Shown one piece after another: positions 1 through 10,859 of a DNA stretch of 64,000 bases. The stretch is from Entonaema liquescens (Eukaryota; Ascomycota; Sordariomycetes; Xylariales; Xylariaceae). Within the stretch, counting starts at the first letter, position 1, and the number at the start of each line of letters is the position of its first letter. Under the pieces are notes generated by a model. It ran no database searches. It saw only the letters and a list, made by a program, of their open reading frames with translations, and was not told where the DNA came from. The position numbers and the translations under genes are program-made. Where the stretch lies: positions 1,550,001 to 1,614,000 of the forward strand of contig CADCSX010000008.1 of the NCBI GenBank assembly GCA_902805475.1, given 5' to 3'.

Positions 1-407
1 ATGTAACTTGTTTCTGCCCAAAGCTAAGCGCCATTGGTCAATCTCCTTAAACATCTCCCTAGATTGGAAAGTTGGAGATGTTGTAGAAATGCAGGACGCC
101 GTTTCACAGGCCACAACAATTGTTACATGGAATATAGGTGGATTTGATAAATCTCCAACACAAATGGTCGGAAATGACTTACACAGGGTTCCTTGCCCTG
201 TGATATATCCGTTGTTTCTACCAACAAAGAAACAGACTTAACATGAAGTCGTAACAAACTTGGTTAAAACTTACGGGGTACAATTCCGACGCTGTTAGCA
301 TAAAGCTTCTTAAGAGCTTCATTGCTATCTTTCTTTTTGGTCTCTTCGTCCTCGATATCTTGGCAGCGTTGACACGCGCCATTCCTCTCGCCAAGCCCTA
401 CAGCCAT
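1..407 (-). CDS. Possible gene cut by the left edge (5' part)
   Basis: On the minus strand an ATG at 407 opens a 44-codon stretch rich in Asp, Glu and Lys with a CxxC pair (GACQRCQDIEDEETKKK), ending at a good splice donor (GTAAG) at 274. A second open stretch without stops runs to the window edge from about 232 down to 1; a plausible acceptor (TATATCACAG) gives an intron of roughly 78 nt and keeps the frame. I do not recognise the protein. The first exon has coding-like composition, the second is less convincing. It could instead be a chance reading; the upstream sequence beyond base 1 would decide. Confidence 0.3.
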
Positions 408-1917
408 GGCTTACAAGTTTTTGGTTGCTGGCTGTGATTTTGGTGTTGAATCATCAAACAGGTAAGGAATGCATGAGAAGACACGTTTAGAGAGCAAGCA
501 GGAAGAGCGGGCCTGGACCTTTTTAAGTATGTGACATGTTCCCAACTCCCGAATTACGGTGTGCGGAATTTTCTTCTTATGGAGTTTCGGAAGATCGATT
601 GGCCAGTTTGCATGAAAAGGCTGGCGGCCAAAACTAAGGGGATAGGCATATCGGTCAGACAGGATGGCCCGGCTATGGCGCCTATGACGCCTATGACGCG
701 ATATCCAGCCGTCAATACGTGAGATACAATAAAGTGGACTTCATCTCGTGTTCCGTTATTCCATAAGAGTAGCGGTCTTAAATGTCGAACACCGTATTAT
801 ATGTGGTAGATAGTAAGTTTAGACATAGGTATAAAGGCTATATCAAGACGAGACACGTTGAAGTCTTGGTATACTCAAACCAGGAATATACACAAAAGCA
901 ACATGTTTAATGTTTGCCAAAACTGCAGGTCGCAAGGGAGGCCGTAAATTTGCTTTATACAAAAAATGATGCACTTTAGCGTGATTCACACGTCATATTC
1001 CAATCTATGAAAATGTCTTTGGTAAATATCTTATCTGGTAGCATGTCAAGGTTGGTAAGATAAAAAAAAAAATTTTTTGTATGAAAACCCCGGGAAAAAA
1101 GGGGTGAGTCAAATCACCTCATAATGCGCAGTTTTCCAGCTACGGCTGAAAGACATTTTATTATCTCAGGTATCTCTATCTACATATGCTCTATTTTTGT
1201 AACCACACGACTATGTGCAGGTTTATAGATTGGCTATCTACGATGTACCGCCTATATGTTCTTTATGGCACTTGAATGTAAATGTCCAGCTCCGATACCG
1301 GCATAAGTATGATAGCTTTCAATATTTAACATATTCAACATAGATGTTATCGACCTTTTTTATTAGACGAGTAGTTGATACCTAAGTGTATAGGAAATTT
1401 TGTATACTAGAGTAGTTGTTTGAATTAGGTACTCCTTTTTATTTTCTACTTACCTAATAATGTATTGTACGAAACTGGAGCCTTGGAACGAGAACTGAAG
1501 CTGTTGGAGCTCACGCTAACAACCCAAGTGGATGAGTCTTACAGGGACAAGGAACCGAGCCGCCATGGCGGTAAGGTGGCTGTCGCTTACTGCTTACCCA
1601 CTTATCTCTTATCAATAATCAGAAGCCTTATCATTGGCTTTCAGGTGGTCTGTGCATAATGGAAAGTAACAATTTTCTGTATCGAGGTCATTTTCCATCA
1701 AGATTTTAGAATTATTTGCAAGTTCAAAATACACTCTACGTAAATCCGTTCGCCCCGACGAAACCAAACATCGCGATCCCGTTCCTGCTCCTCCATTATA
1801 TACCGAGAAAATCTTGCAATAGTTGTACACATTACTATTTGCGACCGCAATCCCTAGAATTCTAGCCATCCCACCTCCAAATATTAGAGTTCCCCGCCAC
1901 TATACGATAGACTCAAG
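408..1917. other. Intergenic, no gene seen
   Basis: No convincing coding region on either strand. The stretch includes poly-A/T runs near 1062-1078, several TAGGTA/TACCTA hexamers of the kind scattered through all intergenic DNA here, and at its right end the promoter of the Tim17 gene. Short open frames (for example 531-722 and 1612-1869) have no recognisable motifs. Confidence 0.6.
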
Positions 1918-2628
1918 ATGGATCACACAAGAGACCCTTGCCCATGGGTCATTCTGAACGATTTTGGGGGTGCATTCGCCATGGGTGTACGCGACCTATT
2001 TCATTATACTGTCATCTCCCGGTTAAGTTCGAGAGTGAGCTAATACCTGTCTTCTATTAGGCAATCGGAGGAACTATATGGCACGGTATCAAGGGTTTCC
2101 GGAACAGTCCGATGGGCGAGAGGAGAATAGGAGCAATCACAGCGATTAAGGCGAGAGCACCAGTATTAGGTGGAAACTTCGGTAGGCACTAAATGCTAGA
2201 GGCTATCGTCAATCTCGAAACTTACCTTCGGAACAGGCGTATGGGGTGGTTTATTCTCAACATTTGACTGCGCTGTTAAAGGAATACGGAAAAAGGAGGA
2301 CCCTTACAATGCCATCAGTAAGTTAGCCCATGACCAGCTGACTAGATGAGGCTATACGCTAACAGGATCATCAGTTGCCGGTTTCTTCACCGGTGGTGCT
2401 TTAGCTGTCCGAGGAGGATACAAGGCGGCGCGAAATGGTGCTATTGGTTGCGCCGTGCTCCTTGCTGTCATCGAAGGCGTCGGTATAGGGTTCCAAAGAA
2501 TGCTTGCAGGTTCAACAAAATTAGAGGTAAGTTTCATTATGCCGAGTTAAACATCCTCTAAGTATACAAAACTAACGCTCGCCCAGGCGCCTCCACCACC
2601 GCCAGACGCAGAGAAGGCTTTTGCATAG
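1918..2628 (+). CDS. tim17: Mitochondrial inner membrane translocase subunit Tim17
   Basis: Tim17 is the central subunit of the TIM23 complex, which moves presequence-carrying proteins across or into the mitochondrial inner membrane. Five exons (1918-1986, 2061-2181, 2237-2317, 2366-2526, 2587-2628) give a protein of 157 residues, the usual Tim17 length. The start reads [15 protein letters not shown], followed by glycine-rich membrane segments ([37 protein letters not shown]) typical of the Tim17/22/23 family. The short tail is proline-rich ([13 protein letters not shown]). All introns are GT-AG and 48-74 nt long. The N-terminal sequence with Asp and Arg before the first membrane span is diagnostic of Tim17 over Tim22 or Tim23. 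Confidence 0.95.
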
Positions 2629-2980
2629 ATTTCCTAAGAACGAATGCGACGAACAAAAAAAAAACATATTCCCACTCTGCTCATTTCCGATCTATTATTC
2701 AATCGGTTTCGTGTATTTTATACGGGGTTTAGGCGGTCTTTGCATAATCATCACGGACGGTCGGGCGATGAATGACATGTAAAATAAAAAGGAGGATCTT
2801 GCCGCTGTGTTGAAGCGGGACTGGCTGTTGATAGTCCTCCATAAGCCGTGTCCCCGTCCAGCGGACACGCATATCCAAATACACTACCTAATGTTCAGAA
2901 ACACAGTTACTCCTGGGTTACCTATGTCAATATGTCGTGTTGGTTTCTATGGCTAATTGGTCTAGTCTAATGATTCTATC
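2629..2980. other. Convergent intergenic spacer
   Basis: The spacer lies between the 3' ends of the Tim17 and asparaginase genes. It has an A-run at 2657-2665 and no open frame of note; presumably it holds both 3' untranslated regions. Confidence 0.5.
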
Positions 2981-4550
2981 TTATATCTTCTCGGCATTCA
3001 AGCGCGAAACATCCAAAGCTATGCCTTCTCCCACCATGGCTGCTTTGCTTGAAGACTTATCTGCTCTATCGGGATGAAAAATCCTCATTACGGCTTTTCC
3101 GTCGTCGTCGATCCACGCTCGAAACATCCCGCCGCAATTATGGTCCTGCAGTATACTGGCAGAAGCATTGACTATTCGACCGGACGTATCACGCGAGATT
3201 ACGCTCTCTATACCAATCATGCCACCTTCTCCCTCTCCTGTTCGGCCCCAGCGATCTCCAGCACTCTTCTCTAGCTCTCCGCCTCTTCCAGCAATGCGAT
3301 GTAAGGCATCGGCCGCTGGTACCCGAGCCCATCGCGCGATAGAGCCGACTGTTCTGGTGGCGGCTACCCGCATGAAAGCGTCGCCATTTCCAGTACCCGA
3401 GAGCGCAATGGATCGTGTTGTTCGCAAGTGATTGTGACCACCACTAGAGTTCGTCTGAGCAACGGGAGAATACATGAAAGGAGATGGTAAGCAGTCAGCG
3501 ACCAGGCTTCGTAGATTTGTCGACAGATCTACAACGGGACCTGGTAAGCCCAAGGATCCTCTCATACTCTGTGAGATATTCGCCATCCACCCGAGTTTCG
3601 CCTCGCTCGATTCCCTCGTCTCAGCCCATTCTTCTGCCCAGAAACCGGCGCCGACAACAGGTGTGTCGCCAATGCGACCGGTCAGTTTATTCGTCAGACC
3701 TCCCGTACTAGTAGCCGCACATACGGCTCCGTCCGCGTCTAACACGACCGCGCCGCACGTGCCCTGGGGTAGATATTCCTCGGCGCTCCAAGTTGCCAAG
3801 CCCTTTCCCGCCTTTTCATTTTCCAGCGCCCGGATATGCTCGTCCCAGCGGTGCTGGGTGAAGAAATACTTCGGATCAACTAGGTCCAGGCCGTATATCT
3901 TGGCTAATGTTTCGGCCGTCTCGCCGTGGATAAGCGTGTGGCCTTGGGCCGACGGCACGTCGAGGCCAAGCGTTTTCGGGCCATTGGCTTCTGTTAGTAT
4001 GTCTGTCTGCGCTAATCCATCCTTGGCCTTCCCGCTCAGATCCTCGTCTCCGCGCTCCAGCATTGTCTTTGCTAGTAATATCGGGTTCTTGACCCTGCGC
4101 AGGCCGGTCACCCCGACGCCGCGTTTGGCGTAACCCCGTGACACCATGACGGAGGCTTCTAATTCGTTGATGCCGTCGCGCGTGAACACGGCGCCGTGGC
4201 CGGAGTTGAAGAGTGGGTTTTTCTCAAGCAACGTTACGGCGTATGTGGCGATGTCAAGAGCAGAAGGAAACTTGAGCTCAGGGGAAGAATGATTGTCATT
4301 TCCGTTCACTGATACGGGTGTGCGGATGTAAGCATCTGCTTTGGAAACCTGTTCTAAGCGTCTTAGTCTTCATATCCGTTTAATAGATAGGTGAATGGGG
4401 TGTACGGACGATGGTGAGGAGCGCATGTCTATACTCCTTATATTTCTTCGGTCCTAGTTTCTCAGGTGTTATATTCCCGGCGCCGCCATGAATAATCAGG
4501 CGCGGTTTGACCCGAGTCGCATTCATTTCTAGTTGTCGCTTATACTCCAT
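2981..4550 (-). CDS. Isoaspartyl peptidase / L-asparaginase (Ntn hydrolase)
   Basis: This is a plant-type asparaginase, which hydrolyses L-asparagine or isoaspartyl dipeptides after self-cleavage before a catalytic threonine. Two exons (4550-4410 and 4348-2981) encode 502 residues. Exon 1 carries the family start RLIIHGGAGN (about residues 17-26). The cleavage site is PQGTCGAVVLD, with the nucleophilic Thr at about residue 244, followed by the substrate-binding stretch ATSTGGLTNKLTGRIGD. The C-terminal half is longer than in bacterial enzymes (about 320 residues), as is common in fungi. The intron donor reads GTCCGT instead of the usual GTAAGT or GTATGT, but it is the only choice seen that keeps the frame and the conserved residues. 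A GTG inside exon 2 would otherwise be mistaken for a start. Confidence 0.92.
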
Positions 4551-5343
4551 TTTGTAATTTCTTACAGTTCATCAAATATAGCTACGTGAACTTGGATGAA
4601 GCATTGTCTATATTTCAACAAATTAGCAGATCGACGCTCGGGTTATAATACAGATATGGTCGGTACCGGTATAGGAGCATTAAGCCCGGGTCAACTAACC
4701 GCTAGAAGCAGGTATCTCAGCATTTAATCCACTAATACTCCCCGCATAAACGATCCACACATTGAAGAGGTGGGACTAAACTGCTAAAATGGACGTCAAG
4801 TTTGGTCGATAAGTCTAACCTAGGGAATTAAGGTAACATAGGTAGTAATTAAATCAGTAATAGGTTACACAACATGATTAGCTTACCACCATAAAACCCC
4901 CTACGTATACTATAGTATGTATCGCTTTCATAACAAACAGGATATAATTTGGTAAATATAGAGGTACCGAACACATTGCGCATTGCGCATTACATCTTGA
5001 TTACAACAAAGCGATTCCTGACATATTTATAACAGACAACCTAAGAGTTGACAGCAACAGTTAAGTGAGCATAGCTGTAGGATGAGCTGAGTGAAAATAA
5101 ACCGAGCTACCTTTTTCGGAATTATTCATTGACGACGAATTATTCATTGACGACGTAAGGTTATGAGACACGCTGAATCCTTGTGCTCTAACTAGAAAGC
5201 AAGCCATCAGCCACTCCTCATCCTCTATTACTACAATTTGTACTTCAAGTATCCGTATCCTTCAGCTTAAGAAGATGTATATCCCCGACAGTCCTCCTCT
5301 TCTCATCATAGGTTGATAGCCTATATTGCTGCATCTGATCATA
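4551..5343. other. Divergent promoter region
   Basis: About 790 bp separate the asparaginase gene (minus) and the DUF4185 gene (plus), so it should hold both promoters. Visible structure: a doubled CATTGCG at about 4974-4987 and an 18-bp tandem duplication at 5119-5154. No coding region is seen. Confidence 0.5.
5119..5154. repeat. 18-bp tandem duplication
   Basis: The unit GAATTATTCATTGACGAC occurs twice without change (5119-5136 and 5137-5154), about 190 bp upstream of the DUF4185 gene start. TTGACG/TGACG-like cores could be bZIP half-sites, but this is only a guess. Confidence 0.85.
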
Positions 5344-6638
5344 ATGTTGTACTGCGTAACCATCATGACCTCCCTCCTCGCTGGTTTTGTATTTGCAGAT
5401 AGAAACGAACTCGTGAGCAAACCTACCAGTTCAACTAAGCAGACGCGGCAAGACGAGACGGACCCCACACAACCCGTAGGCACAAACCCAATCTCCAAAT
5501 TCGACACGCAGTTCCTCGGCCAGCAGAACCCAAACAACAGCTGCAGCCACCGCGACCTAGGCTTCACGGGCGAACTGCAGGGCAAATGGTACGCCGTGTA
5601 CGGCGACACGCTGTGGTGCGCGCCCGGCGTAACAGACCCGGCTTCTGATCCCGACGGCTTCCACGGGCTAGTCCGCGACGCCGTGTCGCTAATGACGGAC
5701 GATCCGCTCGTCGTGGTGGACATGCATCTTAACGACGACACTCCCGTCCGGCACCAGCTGCAATTCGTCCCCTTCAACACCTCCTGGGGCGAGGAGAACA
5801 CCTACGGGTTCGGCGGCACAAGCCTATTCGAAACCGCTAATGGAGAAGGCGGTGTGTTCTATCTCGTCGTATGTCCGTCCATTCATTCATTCCTCACGCT
5901 CTCTCCGAATCACTTGCCTAACTAACTAACCAACCCCCTATAGAACGCCAACGACGCCGGCCTCAAAGGCGCCGGCGTCGCCAAAATCGCCCTCCTAAAC
6001 GGCGAGCCGACCGTGACCCAGCGCCTAGGGGGCGGTGGGTACTGGTGGCCTTCGCTCAGCACGCCGCGGTACGGGGACGTAGCGGCGTTCCGGGACCCGC
6101 GGTCCGAGTACGTGTACGCGTGGGGCGGGGCGCCGATTTCCGTCACGGACGCGACTGGTGCGCAGTACGTGTACCTGACACGCGTCGTCGCCGGCGACGC
6201 GTACGAGTTGGGGCGGTACGAGTATTGGTGGGGGCCGGACGACGGCTGGAGGACGGGGGAGCCGTTGACGGAGTTTGGGGCGGAGAGGGCGGTTGCTTGG
6301 TTTGTGGGCCAGGGACAGGTTGTGTGGAGTGGGTTTTATGAGTGCTATATATTCGTGCATTTAAGTCAGTATTCCAGATCACTCATTAAAGAGTAATCTC
6401 TTGGCTCACTTTTGAATTAATAGGTCCTGGAGGTTCCGACGTGCTCCTACGTACCGCCACGGCGCTTGAGGGTCCCTGGACTCCGGATGTTAAAGTCTTT
6501 ACTGCAACGCCTATCGACGGCGGCCTGACATACGCTAGTGTTGCGCACCCCTATTTAGACCTAAGCGGTCAGACCCTGACGATCTCGTATACCAATAATA
6601 ACCACATCGAAGTCCTAAAGGTTACGTTTTCGAAATAG
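5344..6638 (+). CDS. Secreted DUF4185-type protein (putative glycosidase-like propeller)
   Basis: Three exons (5344-5868, 5944-6364, 6424-6638) encode 386 residues. The N-terminus MLYCVTIMTSLLAGFVFAD is a signal peptide, so export is likely. The body matches the DUF4185 family: YGDTLWCAPG near residue 90, repeated Trp/Tyr-rich propeller strands (GYWWPSLSTPRYGD, RYEYWWGPDDGW), FYECYIFVHL, and a C-terminal strand ISYTNNNHIEVLKVTF. The family is thought to be related to five-bladed glycoside hydrolases, but no activity is established. The upstream ATG at 5344 is preferred over an internal one at 5365 because it gives a complete signal peptide. Exon 2 is much richer in G+C than its surroundings. 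Confidence 0.82.
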
Positions 6639-6938
6639 GCAGGGCAATCAAATAAGAGGATATTAAGTATAGCCTTGTTTGGATGTTTCAACGTGTTGGA
6701 TATTATATATACGAGAAGAAATATTTCAGGCAATGGTTGAACTTGAAATGTTAGAAGGTAATCGGGAATACCAACTCAAACATAACACCAAGAGCAATTG
6801 TTGCGCAATGTATACTAATATTTAGTCTTCACACATGTAATTCATAGCCCATAAGCGACACATCGTACCAACTAACGCCGCTCGTAAATCACAGACACGC
6901 CAGCGTGCGCCCTAATCGAAACACATAAACTATCCCCG
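6639..6938. other. Convergent spacer
   Basis: This 300-bp spacer lies between the stop codons of the DUF4185 and DUF885 genes. No coding region or clear repeat is seen. Confidence 0.5.
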
Positions 6939-9092
6939 TTATATCCCATCCTCATAGAACTTCCACTCCGACTTGAAGTCTTTCTTGAGCTCCTTGTCTA
7001 GGATCAACGCTCTGAGCATTTCAATGGGCATGACGTTAGCGCGTAGGATCCGGTCGTGGAACTCCTTCTCGCGCATCTTCCCGTGTCCGTTTCCTAGAGC
7101 CTCCTTTCGCAGGCGCATCAGTTGCAACGCGCCAAGCATATAACCAGCCTGATATAGAGGGGAGTACTCGCCCCCAAGACTACGGCGGACCTCGCCTTCT
7201 GCTGTTGCGCGTTCGTGGCCTACCTTATCGACCAGTAGATCGACACATTGTCGCGCATCTAACTGACCCAGATGGAAGCGTACGGAGAACAGGATTCGCG
7301 CGCACCGGTGCATACGCCAGAACAAAGATCCGACCTTATCCTCGGCACTTACGAAGAAGTCGCCTCGCTCCCAGAGAACCATCTCCCAGTAAAGCGCCCA
7401 CCCCTCGACAAAAAAGGGCGTGTCGAAGAGCGCGCGGCGGTAATGGTGATTCCGCTCTCCTATGAAGATCTGTAGATGATGACCCGGTATCATCTCATGG
7501 AAGGCCGTCGCTCGTCCAAAGTGTCGGTTATTACCGCGCAACGACATGAGCTTGGCCTCGTGGGACATATCTCGCGTCGGATAAGACATCTGCATAGTTG
7601 GGCCGCCCAGGAAAAACGGCGACACCTTCTGTCGCTCCGCTTCGATCATAGTCATCCGGATAGCCTCTTCGGCGATGCGGGGGACTGTTACTAGATCGTG
7701 CTTCTTAACATATGCAGCGCCCTCGTCGACAAGCGACCGGATGAAAGCGGGGTATGCTCCCGGCGGTTCATACAGGTTCTTGACGTGCTCGAGAGCGGCG
7801 CGCCAGTTATTCCCAAAGCCAAGTTGCTGTGAAGCTTTAACCATTTCCGCCTCGCACCACGCATATTCCTTCTCCGCAATGCGTAGAAGTTCCGCGGGGG
7901 TATACGGGATCATCTCAGCTTCGAGGTCACTGAGAAGGCCGTCGCGTCCAATAGGCTCTCCGACGATAGTCTCTTCATCGCCGGGTTTTACGCCCACCAG
8001 AACTTCACGTAGGAGACCTACAATGTCTCCAAGCGCCGCGTCAAGGCTTTTATAGGGCTCTGCTACCCACCAGTCGAACAGGGGATCATAGTCCTTGTAG
8101 AAAGAGTATGTTTCTGTGAGCTTTTTACGTAGGGTGGCGACTCTGCGGGCGGCGCGATGTCCAGTAGCCCTTGAGTATCTGCTAGCATTGTGGTTAACGT
8201 GATCTTGCGCCTGAAGAACAAGCTTCTCCGTTGTAATGAGGCTATCAGCAATAGCCTTGGGGTCAATTGGCTCGACGCGACGACGTTGCTCGCACCAGGC
8301 CGTGATAGGCGTAACAAACGGATCGATAAAAGCGCTAAACTTAGCATCTCGTTCCTTATCGAGCTGGAGCGTGCGTCGCGCGCGCCGTAAATAGTTCCGG
8401 AGCAGCAGATAATCGACTCTATCGTCTTGCGATGAATAGGATTCAAAGGGTTGTCTCTCGAGATCCGCGAGTTCGTCTCGGTAGAATTCTTCAAACCGCG
8501 CATTCCGTGACGCGGAACCTTCAATATCGTAATAAGCCGTCAAGTCCCTCCAGTCGTTCCAGACACGCACGACACGATCCTGGATTGACTCTGCGGGTAG
8601 CTCTTTAGATGGTACTTCGACGGTAGTCCAATCCTCTTCGCTATCATCATGCTCTATTACCTCGATTTCCTTCACAAGGTCATCTACTATAGTATTTGAC
8701 TCCAGAGGCGATGAAGGGCTAGAAATGGTATCGCTCTCCCTCTCGCTATCCTGTCCATTTTGTGCGACTGTACGAATTAAATCGTACATCTTCTTAGGAT
8801 CTCTTCCATGTCCGAAATCCCATCCAGCGCCGGATAGCTTGCCCTTCATATCAGCTGACAATGAACGCTTCATCATAAGCAAAACAGTAAGACGGTTCTT
8901 TCGCCATCGCAGGTACTCTGGGGAATCATTATCACCAGCAGGTGCTAGAATGCTTGCTGTGACGTAAGGAAGCAGACCTCTCGCGCGTAAGGCCTCGATC
9001 AATTCAGTGTTCCATCGAGGGTAGTCCTCTGGTTCGGAGAGTTTATGCCTCTGCTGTTGCGAGACTGTTATACCGTGGTTGAGTGAAGTCAT
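6939..9092 (-). CDS. DUF885 metallopeptidase with Copia-Gag-like N-terminal domain
   Basis: This is an intronless gene of 717 residues. Residues about 190-715 match the DUF885 family of probable zinc peptidases: HEMIPGHH at 532-539 supplies the zinc ligands and catalytic Glu, and FVEGWALYWE (Glu at about 563) supplies the likely third ligand. DUF885 proteins are usually near 550-600 residues. The extra N-terminus is odd: residues about 17-110 (KLSEPEDYPRW, ALRARGLLPYV, LLMMKRSLSADMKGKL, KMYDLIRTV) follow the pattern of Ty1/Copia Gag-type domains. An acidic Ser-rich linker (115-165) joins the two. There is no signal peptide, so it is probably intracellular. The peptidase call is firm at family level; substrate is unknown. 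Confidence 0.85.
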   Translation of the reverse strand: MTSLNHGITVSQQQRHKLSEPEDYPRWNTELIEALRARGLLPYVTASILAPAGDNDSPEYLRWRKNRLTVLLMMKRSLSADMKGKLSGAGWDFGHGRDPKKMYDLIRTVAQNGQDSERESDTISSPSSPLESNTIVDDLVKEIEVIEHDDSEEDWTTVEVPSKELPAESIQDRVVRVWNDWRDLTAYYDIEGSASRNARFEEFYRDELADLERQPFESYSSQDDRVDYLLLRNYLRRARRTLQLDKERDAKFSAFIDPFVTPITAWCEQRRRVEPIDPKAIADSLITTEKLVLQAQDHVNHNASRYSRATGHRAARRVATLRKKLTETYSFYKDYDPLFDWWVAEPYKSLDAALGDIVGLLREVLVGVKPGDEETIVGEPIGRDGLLSDLEAEMIPYTPAELLRIAEKEYAWCEAEMVKASQQLGFGNNWRAALEHVKNLYEPPGAYPAFIRSLVDEGAAYVKKHDLVTVPRIAEEAIRMTMIEAERQKVSPFFLGGPTMQMSYPTRDMSHEAKLMSLRGNNRHFGRATAFHEMIPGHHLQIFIGERNHHYRRALFDTPFFVEGWALYWEMVLWERGDFFVSAEDKVGSLFWRMHRCARILFSVRFHLGQLDARQCVDLLVDKVGHERATAEGEVRRSLGGEYSPLYQAGYMLGALQLMRLRKEALGNGHGKMREKEFHDRILRANVMPIEMLRALILDKELKKDFKSEWKFYEDGI

Positions 9093-9190
9093 ATTGAACT
9101 CGCGATGTTAGTTGATTTCTTGTATTTGGTACCACTCCACCATTTCGCAGTATTTCGTCCCGTTAATAACAACTTGATGGAGTAACTACT

Positions 9191-9350
9191 AGATAACTAT
9201 AAGATAGTGAACTTCCCCAGACGTATGTGGGCCTATATAATAACTTGTGCAACAACCTTGAGGTCGCCTATTCCTACCTTAGCCTGGCCTGTCAAGTACA
9301 TACATATAGATAAGTCTACCTATTAGATAAGTCAATTCTATAGATAAGTC
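9191..9350. promoter_or_regulatory. Cluster of GATA-factor-type sites upstream of the DUF885 gene
   Basis: Five HGATAR sites lie 100-260 bp upstream of the start at 9092: AGATAA at 9191, AGATAG at 9202, and three copies of TAGATAAGTC at 9307, 9324 and 9341. The last three repeat at exactly 17 bp. Clustered HGATAR sites are the known targets of fungal GATA factors such as AreA/NIT2 (nitrogen control). Binding itself is inferred. Confidence 0.5.
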
Positions 9351-9581
9351 CTAAATAGGCGGGTAAAGGATCCTTTAGAACATAGGTACCCCATAAAAGC
9401 TTCGGCGGGGTCGGATGTAACCTCTAGGTTGATAACAGATTAAATCTCGGAGACCTTCTCCCGACAAAAACGCCACTAGGTTGTGTTAAGTTGATCCTCT
9501 TACATCTGTTTTTAATCTTCAACATTAGGTACATTTCTACAATGTCTACAATGTTCGAAGCTCAATCCCTTTTAATCAGAG

Positions 9582-10559
9582 TTACCTCGCGAAGTATTGT
9601 CCACTAACAGGAAGTCCTTTCACGTCCACCCACTGATCAGAAACCTCCTTCTGCGAAGCTGCCTCTTTTGCAGCTGCATCCGCGGTCTCATTCCAGTCTC
9701 TAGGGATTCTCCAGAACTGGATAGATAATCCGTGTTCCTCCCATTTCTCAAATTCACCGAGGAGGCATTCCCATAAGTCTCGGTTCTTCACATCGCCACC
9801 CGCATTTGTCTTCCAGTTGTTCCTAGTCCATGTTCTCGCCCACTTTGTAGATCCCTCGACCACATATTCCGAATCGGTGGCGATTACTATGGTGGTATAG
9901 CCTTCACCAAGCCAGTGCCGTAGACCTAGAGCCGCAATAACAGCGCGAAGTTCAGCTCTGTTGCTGCTCTGGATGCTCTCGTCGCCAAAAGGTCCCTTGC
10001 TCTCTATTCGGCCGGATAGGATTGCCGGCTTCCCTTCAAGCCCAGGTCCATCGACGACTGCCCATCCTGCTCTTGGGTTTGGCTGGCCATTATTCAAACA
10101 TGCGCCGTCGGTAAAAATGAGAATTGTATTGGGGTTATCACGGTGAATGTATCTGATAACATAGTAAGCCTAATCCAGAAGAAGAGCTGTTCTAAGCCAT
10201 ATTATTCTACGTTGTTCTTACCTAGTCAATTGTGCGTATGTCTCTTGGCCGCGAAATAACTCCGTTGGCATGATCGAACTCGTCGGTGGTGTGAATTTGG
10301 TAGGGATAACCCGACCTGTACCTCTTCTTGGTTCTGGCAACCCTTCATCAATTGAAGAATCATTTCCAAAATCAGAATCATCATTTTCCTCGTCTTCTTC
10401 CATGAAACTATAATCTGTGCAGCATTTTCCACAAACAACAAGGCCGTGCGGACCGCAGACAAGTCGACCGTTGGGCAACTCGCAGGGTCCTTCTTCATCG
10501 TCGCTGCTGGATGGGTTAAGTGGGCACAAACCCTGGGCGAGGTACCATCCGAGAGGCAT
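9582..10559 (-). CDS. RNase H1-type ribonuclease with N-terminal Cys/His cluster
   Basis: Two exons (10559-10222 and 10152-9582) encode 302 residues. The C-terminal half is a type 1 RNase H domain, which cuts RNA in RNA-DNA hybrids. The four acidic catalytic residues are visible in IFTDGAC (Asp), SSNRAELRAV (Glu), IATDSEYV (Asp) and NETADAAAKEA (Asp). The N-terminal part has MPLGWYLAQGL and a Cys/His cluster (LVCGPHGLVVCGKCC), probably metal binding, then an acidic linker. No hybrid-binding domain of the yeast RNH1 type is seen. Retrotransposon origin is unlikely because the gene is intron-containing and stands alone without reverse transcriptase. Confidence 0.88.
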
Positions 10560-10859
10560 GTTTACGGTAAGTCGTGGTAGTTAGATGAAGAAAGCTGAGA
10601 ATCTTAACCAAGCAGCCTGAAGTGTTGTACAGAAAGGTTAAGTATTGCCAGGCAAGAATGCCTATTCTGAGGTTTATCCGGTGAAAAGTCAAGCCCAAAT
10701 GGAAACTTTAGGTTAAGTACCTATATTGATGGAACTTGTTTGTAAGTTGGGGGAAACACAAGTTATCACATCATTGTGTTTATTATCGTTGTTGTAAATG
10801 TACACTCCACCCTTTGAAATAATGTTAGCGCGACCCACTTGTTAATACGTAACAAAGGT
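10560..10859. other. Promoter region and left boundary of the AT block
   Basis: This holds the RNase H gene promoter with normal base composition, then a sharp change to nearly pure A+T at about 10860. No gene is seen. Confidence 0.5.

Noticed and set aside
183..233. Two short hairpins near the left edge
   Set aside because: Stems are only 6 bp and overlap the possible second exon of a gene; likely chance.
3474..4133. 219-codon plus-strand open frame opposite the asparaginase gene
   Set aside because: It is the antisense shadow of a G+C-rich coding exon with no motif of its own.
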